Assembly (NCBI RefSeq): GCF_018780385.1
Contig: NZ_JADMJO010000003.1
Location: 682,001-746,000 of the forward strand
From: Hydrogenophaga sp.
Lineage (GTDB): Bacteria > Pseudomonadota > Gammaproteobacteria > Burkholderiales > Burkholderiaceae_C
Reading direction: 5' to 3'
Length of the DNA: 64,000 bases
The notes under the pieces are model-generated. The model did not search any database. It saw only the letters and a list, made by a program, of their open reading frames with translations, and was not told where the DNA came from. This document shows, piece by piece, positions 60,134 to 64,000 of the stretch. Each line of letters starts with the position of its first letter. The stretch's first letter is position 1. The position numbers and the translations under genes are program-made.

Positions 60134-60903
60134 AGCGCCGCCAGCGCGCACAGGCGCTGATGCGCCTCACTCTCGCGGTCGAGCACCACGCTGCGTTTGG
60201 CACTGAGGTAGTGCGTGGTGAACACGTCGAGCCAGGCGGCCAAGCTCTCGGCAGCGTGCGTTTCCCCAGCCAGTGCCAGACACAGCGCCGCCACTTCCGA
60301 GGTGCAGAAGTGGCTCTCGCGCGCCGAGCGGCGCAGCCGGTAGTTGGACACCTGATCGGGGTGCAGGCTGAGCACGGGCAGGTGGTCCAGGTAGGGGCTC
60401 TTGCGAAACATCTTGCGGGCTTCGGACCAAGTGCCGTCGAGCAACACGAACAGCGGTTTGCGGCCGTGTTCTTGCGTCGTGCTTTCCTTTGAAGCGCTCA
60501 GATCGATCACCACCCGCTCGGGCTGCACGAACTCGCCCGGAAACACCAGGTAGGGCTGCCACTGCGGGTCGGCCAGCAGGGCGAGCAGGTCAGGGTCCAC
60601 CGCGGTGCGGGACCAGCCAAAGGCCCAGGTGTCGGCCACCACGTCGGCCACCAGCCAGCCGGTGTTGCTGGGTTTCAGCGCCTCGATGTCGCCCATGACC
60701 AGGCACACCCCGGCGCGCGTGGCCACCAGCGGGCGCAGGGCACACAGGCAATGGCTGGCAACGAGGCGGCAATCTGCGCAGCGCCCGCCCCCCGAGCCCC
60801 GGGCCACAAACGGTTTGGCGCTGGCGGCCAGGCGCCGCGCGCGCAGGCTGAAAACGGCGTGGCCGGGGCGGGTTTCTGGCGGTGGGGCCACTACAAATTT
60901 CAT
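60130..60903 (-). CDS. DTW-domain tRNA-uridine aminocarboxypropyltransferase
   Basis: 257 residues. Cys cluster GRCADCRLVASHCLCAL (C42, C45, C52, C54) and the DTW-type motif LLDGTWSEARKMFRKSPYL. Family members (TapT/TuaA) add the 3-amino-3-carboxypropyl group to U47 of tRNA using S-adenosylmethionine. Start at ATG 60903 (MKFVVAPPPE); upstream frame is noncoding-like. No tRNA gene nearby. Confidence 0.88.
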   Translation of the reverse strand: MKFVVAPPPETRPGHAVFSLRARRLAASAKPFVARGSGGGRCADCRLVASHCLCALRPLVATRAGVCLVMGDIEALKPSNTGWLVADVVADTWAFGWSRTAVDPDLLALLADPQWQPYLVFPGEFVQPERVVIDLSASKESTTQEHGRKPLFVLLDGTWSEARKMFRKSPYLDHLPVLSLHPDQVSNYRLRRSARESHFCTSEVAALCLALAGETHAAESLAAWLDVFTTHYLSAKRSVVLDRESEAHQRLCALAAL

Positions 60904-61022
60904 AGGAAGGACTGTAGGCGCAACGCTCAAAGCGCGTTGGGAGGCAAAAGCTGGGCTGCAAACGCCCTGTACTGTTTCCTGCGTGACAAATGTCTCAGGG
61001 CATTTGCCTCCAGCCCACCACA

Positions 61023-62261
61023 ATGCGCCGCATGCCTGTATTTGAAATTGCTGTGTGGTCGGCCATGCTGGGAGGCTTGTTGACGTTGTCGGCCGTGGCG
61101 CTGGGCGACGCGGTGTCCAACCGCTCCACGGGATCGGTGCGCAACCTGCTCTTTGTGCTGGTCACCGGTGCCAGTTGTGTCGTCATGACCGGCTTGCCCG
61201 AGATCTTTTTTCCGGAGCTTCCCGAGCGCTTGATGATGATGCTCAAGGCGAGCCTGGGGCCGCTGGCGGGCGCCATGTCGCTGTACTTTCTGGGCAACTG
61301 GCTGGGTGGTGTGCGCGAAGACGCGCTGGTGCACAACCTCACCGCGCTGGGCGGCACGGCCGTCCTTCTGGTGGCACTGGCCCTGGCTGCGGTGTCCTCG
61401 CAGGTGGACCCGATGGATTTCCCCCCGCTGCTCATGCTGACGGCCACCGTCAACCTGGTGCCGGTGCTGCTGGGGCTGCTGGCGGTCATCCGCGCGGCCA
61501 AGCTGGGCGACCCGCTGGCGCGCTGGATGGGCGTGGGCATGGTGTGCCTGGCGGCCGCCACGGCGGGGCTCTATGCGCGGGGCCTGAATGTGCCGGGGCT
61601 GGGTCTGGGCACCTGGCTGGTCACCGCGGTGTTCACCCTGGCCTATTTCCTGATTGCTTCAGCCCTGGGTCTGGTGCGCAACCGGTACAACCGCGAACTG
61701 GCACGCCTCTCGCGCCTCGACCATCGCGCCGAGCCCGCCACGGGCCTGCCCACCGGCGCCGCCCTGCTGGCCGAGGTCGAACACGTCTTCTGGCGCACGG
61801 CGCGGCGCGGTGGCGTCTGCACCGTGGTGTGCCTGCATGTGAGCAACCTCTACGAACTGACCGACGCTCCCGGACAAGGCACGGAGCACCAGATCCTCAC
61901 CACGCTGGCGGCCCGGGTGCGCCGAGCGGCGGGTTTTCGGTGCGTGGTGGGTCTCTACCACCCGCGCTGCTTCGTGGTGGTGCTTGCCAACGACAAGCTC
62001 AACAAGGCGGCCTTCGAGGCGCTGACCCGCCTTCGCTCCACCGTGGCGCTGCCCCTGTCCGTGATGGACGCGAAGCACACTTACCAGCCCTTCACGCCCC
62101 AGCTGGGCATGGGCGTGATCACACTCGAACCCGACGGCTCCTCGCCCATGGAGGTGATCAACCAGGCTGAACGCCGGGCGCTGGCCGAAGTGGGCGAAGC
62201 GCGCGATTCACGCCCGATTTCGCAGCACGAGATCGACACCGCGCCGGGGGAGTTGATGTGA
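61023..62261 (+). CDS. Membrane protein with degenerate GGDEF-like domain
   Basis: 412 residues. Six to seven TM helices in the first 220, then a diguanylate-cyclase-shaped domain starting LARLSRLDHRAEPATGLPTGAALLAEVE (compare D.LTGLPNR). At the GGDEF position the sequence reads VGLYHPRCFVVVLAN, so the catalytic site is lost. Probably a c-di-GMP receptor-like or pseudo-cyclase membrane signalling protein. An alternative start is 61032. Confidence 0.7.
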   Translation: MRRMPVFEIAVWSAMLGGLLTLSAVALGDAVSNRSTGSVRNLLFVLVTGASCVVMTGLPEIFFPELPERLMMMLKASLGPLAGAMSLYFLGNWLGGVREDALVHNLTALGGTAVLLVALALAAVSSQVDPMDFPPLLMLTATVNLVPVLLGLLAVIRAAKLGDPLARWMGVGMVCLAAATAGLYARGLNVPGLGLGTWLVTAVFTLAYFLIASALGLVRNRYNRELARLSRLDHRAEPATGLPTGAALLAEVEHVFWRTARRGGVCTVVCLHVSNLYELTDAPGQGTEHQILTTLAARVRRAAGFRCVVGLYHPRCFVVVLANDKLNKAAFEALTRLRSTVALPLSVMDAKHTYQPFTPQLGMGVITLEPDGSSPMEVINQAERRALAEVGEARDSRPISQHEIDTAPGELM

Positions 62262-62420
62262 CGGCCACAATGCGCCATCACCCGTAAGTCCTCAGTGCCG
62301 TGGGTGGCTTAAGTCAAAGCGTTTCCTTGTGACCGGCGGGCCGCACGGTCAGCCGGTGACAGGCCTGCTTCGTCGGGCGGTGGCGCCGCTCATCTCTGCT
62401 CCAAGGCACCATGTATTGGC

Positions 62421-62813
62421 ATGTCAAAAGAACAAGATCTCTCGCTCAGGACGCCAGCCTCGCCGCGCAAACCCGCCCGGCGCAAGCACGACCCGCTGCT
62501 GGTCAACGGGGTGAGCTCCCTGGTGGCGGGCTGTGGCCTGTGGATGCTGTCGCTGGCGATGGGCGACCAGGCCAGATTCGAACTTGCGTCGAGAGCCCTG
62601 CTGGCGCCGGCCTGGATGGCGTTGGCGGTGGGCGTGGCGCTCTTGTTGCTCCACGTGGTGATCAAGCGGCGCACCCGCTTTGAAGCCGCGATGCTGCTGC
62701 GCCAGCATTCGCGGTTTCTCGAGCCCATGCCACCGGTGCTCAACCTGCCCAAAACCGATGCCAAGCGGCCTGCCGCGCGCAGGAAACGTCCGCGCGCCGT
62801 GAGCGCCGAATGA
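62421..62813 (+). CDS. Two-TM hypothetical protein with basic tails
   Basis: 130 residues. Polar basic N-terminus (RKPARRKHDP), TM1 VNGVSSLVAGCGLWMLSL, TM2 APAWMALAVGVALLLLHVVI, and an Arg/Lys-rich C-terminal tail (KRPAARRKRPR). No family recognised. It follows the degenerate GGDEF gene by 160 nt on the same strand. Could be membrane-anchored DNA- or polyanion-binding; unknown. Confidence 0.62.
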   Translation: MSKEQDLSLRTPASPRKPARRKHDPLLVNGVSSLVAGCGLWMLSLAMGDQARFELASRALLAPAWMALAVGVALLLLHVVIKRRTRFEAAMLLRQHSRFLEPMPPVLNLPKTDAKRPAARRKRPRAVSAE

Positions 62814-62828
62814 GCGCTCGCCGCCGCT

Positions 62829-63506
62829 TTACTTCTGCACCGGGTTCGCCGTGAGCAAAGCGGCCGAGTAGGCCCGCATGAACTCGCGCGCCTTCTCCGG
62901 GTGGGGCGCGGTCAGCCAGGCGCTGTAGGCGCCCTCGTTCAAGATGGCCGGCATGCGCTTTTCGCTGCCGGGTTGGCCATAGCGGTGCATCAGCGCGTGG
63001 CTGTTGGCGTTCACCGTGAGCAGGCAGAAGCTCACGATGACTTCATCTCCAGCTCCCTTCCAGCTTTCCCACAAACCCGCCACCCCCATGGGCTTGCCGT
63101 CCACCCGGGTGATGCGCGTGGGCACGGGCTTGCCGCTGCGCAAGTCGTCTTCCTGAAACGACATCATGGGCACGATGCAGCGCCGCGCGCCCAGCCAGGC
63201 GTCGCGAAAGTTGTTGGAGGTGGTCACGATCTCGCAGCGCGCATTGACCAGCTTGGTCGAGCGCAGCTTGGCGTCTGAGGCCGACTTGACCCAGGTGGGC
63301 ACCAGTCCGAACTGGCCCGTGGCGAGCTCCAAGGTGGGTTTTTCGGGCTCAGCGCCCTCGGCCACCGGCTCGGTGGCCACCAGCCGGACGAACACGCCCG
63401 GCTTGCGCGGCCACACATCGCGCCCGGCAGGCGTGTCGGGGGCCGGCACATTGAAGGCGTCGGGGTACAGGCTGGCCAGCTGAAGGCTTTCGAATTGGGT
63501 GCTCAT
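62829..63506 (-). CDS. SRAP-family (HMCES/YedK-like) protein with Cys2 replaced
   Basis: 225 residues. LVNARCEIVTTSNNFRDAWLGARRCIVPMMSFQEDD carries the SRAP Asn and Glu blocks, and SEKRMPAILNEG matches the C-terminal block of the subgroup that has EKRM instead of H-D-R-M. Normal SRAP proteins start Met-Cys, with Cys2 forming the abasic-site crosslink. Here the N-terminus is MSTQFES: AGC where MCTQFES would need TGC. It may be inactive or have another role. Confidence 0.8.
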   Translation of the reverse strand: MSTQFESLQLASLYPDAFNVPAPDTPAGRDVWPRKPGVFVRLVATEPVAEGAEPEKPTLELATGQFGLVPTWVKSASDAKLRSTKLVNARCEIVTTSNNFRDAWLGARRCIVPMMSFQEDDLRSGKPVPTRITRVDGKPMGVAGLWESWKGAGDEVIVSFCLLTVNANSHALMHRYGQPGSEKRMPAILNEGAYSAWLTAPHPEKAREFMRAYSAALLTANPVQK

Positions 63507-63617
63507 CGGGCCATGCTAGCTGATGAGAGCAGCGCAGCCGGCCCGCAGGGCGGCCACTTGCCAAGGGGTCATTTTTCGCGCACGCTCCTCCACCTTGGTG
63601 AAAACAGGAGGTGCTGC

Positions 63618-64000
63618 ATGAACTACTCGGACGGCTACCTGCGCGAAGCCCTGCCGTTCTACAGCCCACCCGCTTCGCTGGTGCCACCCGAGGTCGAGCG
63701 GGCCATCGCCCAAGAAAATGAATCGTCCGGGCTGGACGATGAAGACCTCCTTCACCGCTCCCGACGCTGGACCTACGCCCTGTTCAGCGAGATGCGTCTG
63801 GGCCAGTGGGTGTTCCGCCCGCGCACCAACGGGGCCGTTTCGTGGGGTCTGACCACCGCGTTCAACAACCCTTTCGAGCGCTGTGCCATCGGCCTCATGG
63901 ACCCCGAACACGAAGCGCCGGGTTTTGGTCTGGTGCTGACGTCGCAGGTCCCGATGGAGCGGCCATTCGAACTGGTGGGTGACGCTTTTTTCCCCCGGCT
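63618..64000 (+). CDS. Hypothetical protein, cut by window edge
   Basis: Open from ATG at 63618 to the window end (127 codons, no stop). MNYSDGYLREALPFYSPPASLVPPEVERAI, WTYALFSEMRLGQWVFRPRTN, LTTAFNNPFERCAIGLMDPEH. AGGAGG precedes the ATG by 6 nt, a strong ribosome site. No family recognised; probably soluble. Confidence 0.7.
   Translation, partial: MNYSDGYLREALPFYSPPASLVPPEVERAIAQENESSGLDDEDLLHRSRRWTYALFSEMRLGQWVFRPRTNGAVSWGLTTAFNNPFERCAIGLMDPEHEAPGFGLVLTSQVPMERPFELVGDAFFPR

Overview
The window is GC-rich (roughly two thirds G+C by eye), densely coded DNA from a betaproteobacterium. Gene content and repeats point to Burkholderiales, most likely Comamonadaceae (Hydrogenophaga/Acidovorax-like): a MutS-Anbu pair, Liv ABC genes beside acyl-CoA enzymes, a C/G-rich intergenic repeat common in that family, and REP-like palindromes. 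The assignment is inference from gene style; no rRNA or marker alignment was possible. I saw no tRNA, rRNA or CRISPR array.

1-5.8 kb: a minus-strand operon (thiolase, livG, livF, the last cut by the window edge) diverges from an enoyl-CoA hydratase, followed by a flavin monooxygenase and a ChaC-like gene. 5.7-12.9 kb: a membrane protein, then a compact module of a DUF4242 protein, two large SARP/BTAD-type regulators, a truncated hemoglobin and an unrecognised 68-residue protein. 12.9-18.2 kb: a worn region with a broken chemotaxis receptor gene, two secreted lipoprotein peptidases (M30-like and M28), IS remnants and a G11 tract.

18.2-30 kb: lipid catabolism. A divergent fadB-SDR operon and a MalT/AlkS-like regulator are followed by a five-gene operon (alpha-methylacyl-CoA racemase, acyl-CoA dehydrogenase, two crotonases, a dienoyl-CoA-reductase-like SDR). 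Four similar 16-bp palindromes (consensus near TCGTCCRAAYGGACGA) lie 60-75 nt before the start codons of these operons and of the 2.7-kb operons. They look like one regulon for branched-chain or isoprenoid-type acyl-CoA breakdown.

30-49.4 kb: mostly housekeeping. It holds mutS overlapping an Anbu-type proteasome homologue, a hydrolase, a PAS histidine kinase, uppP, a MacAB exporter, a translationally coupled 2TM/LytS/LytTR sensory unit, a His-rich secreted protein, DUF924, a polytopic membrane protein and glnS.

49.4-53.4 kb: an AT-richer insert carrying rloA/rloB, with rloB frameshifted near A7 tracts, sits next to a NERD-domain helicase. This is a probable defence island. 53.5-64 kb: small accessory and housekeeping genes, including an orphan XRE antitoxin whose AbiEii-type partner survives as about 20 codons, RidA/LysR, pyroglutamyl peptidase, RluE, a DTW-domain protein, a degenerate GGDEF membrane protein, and a SRAP protein whose catalytic Cys2 position is Ser.
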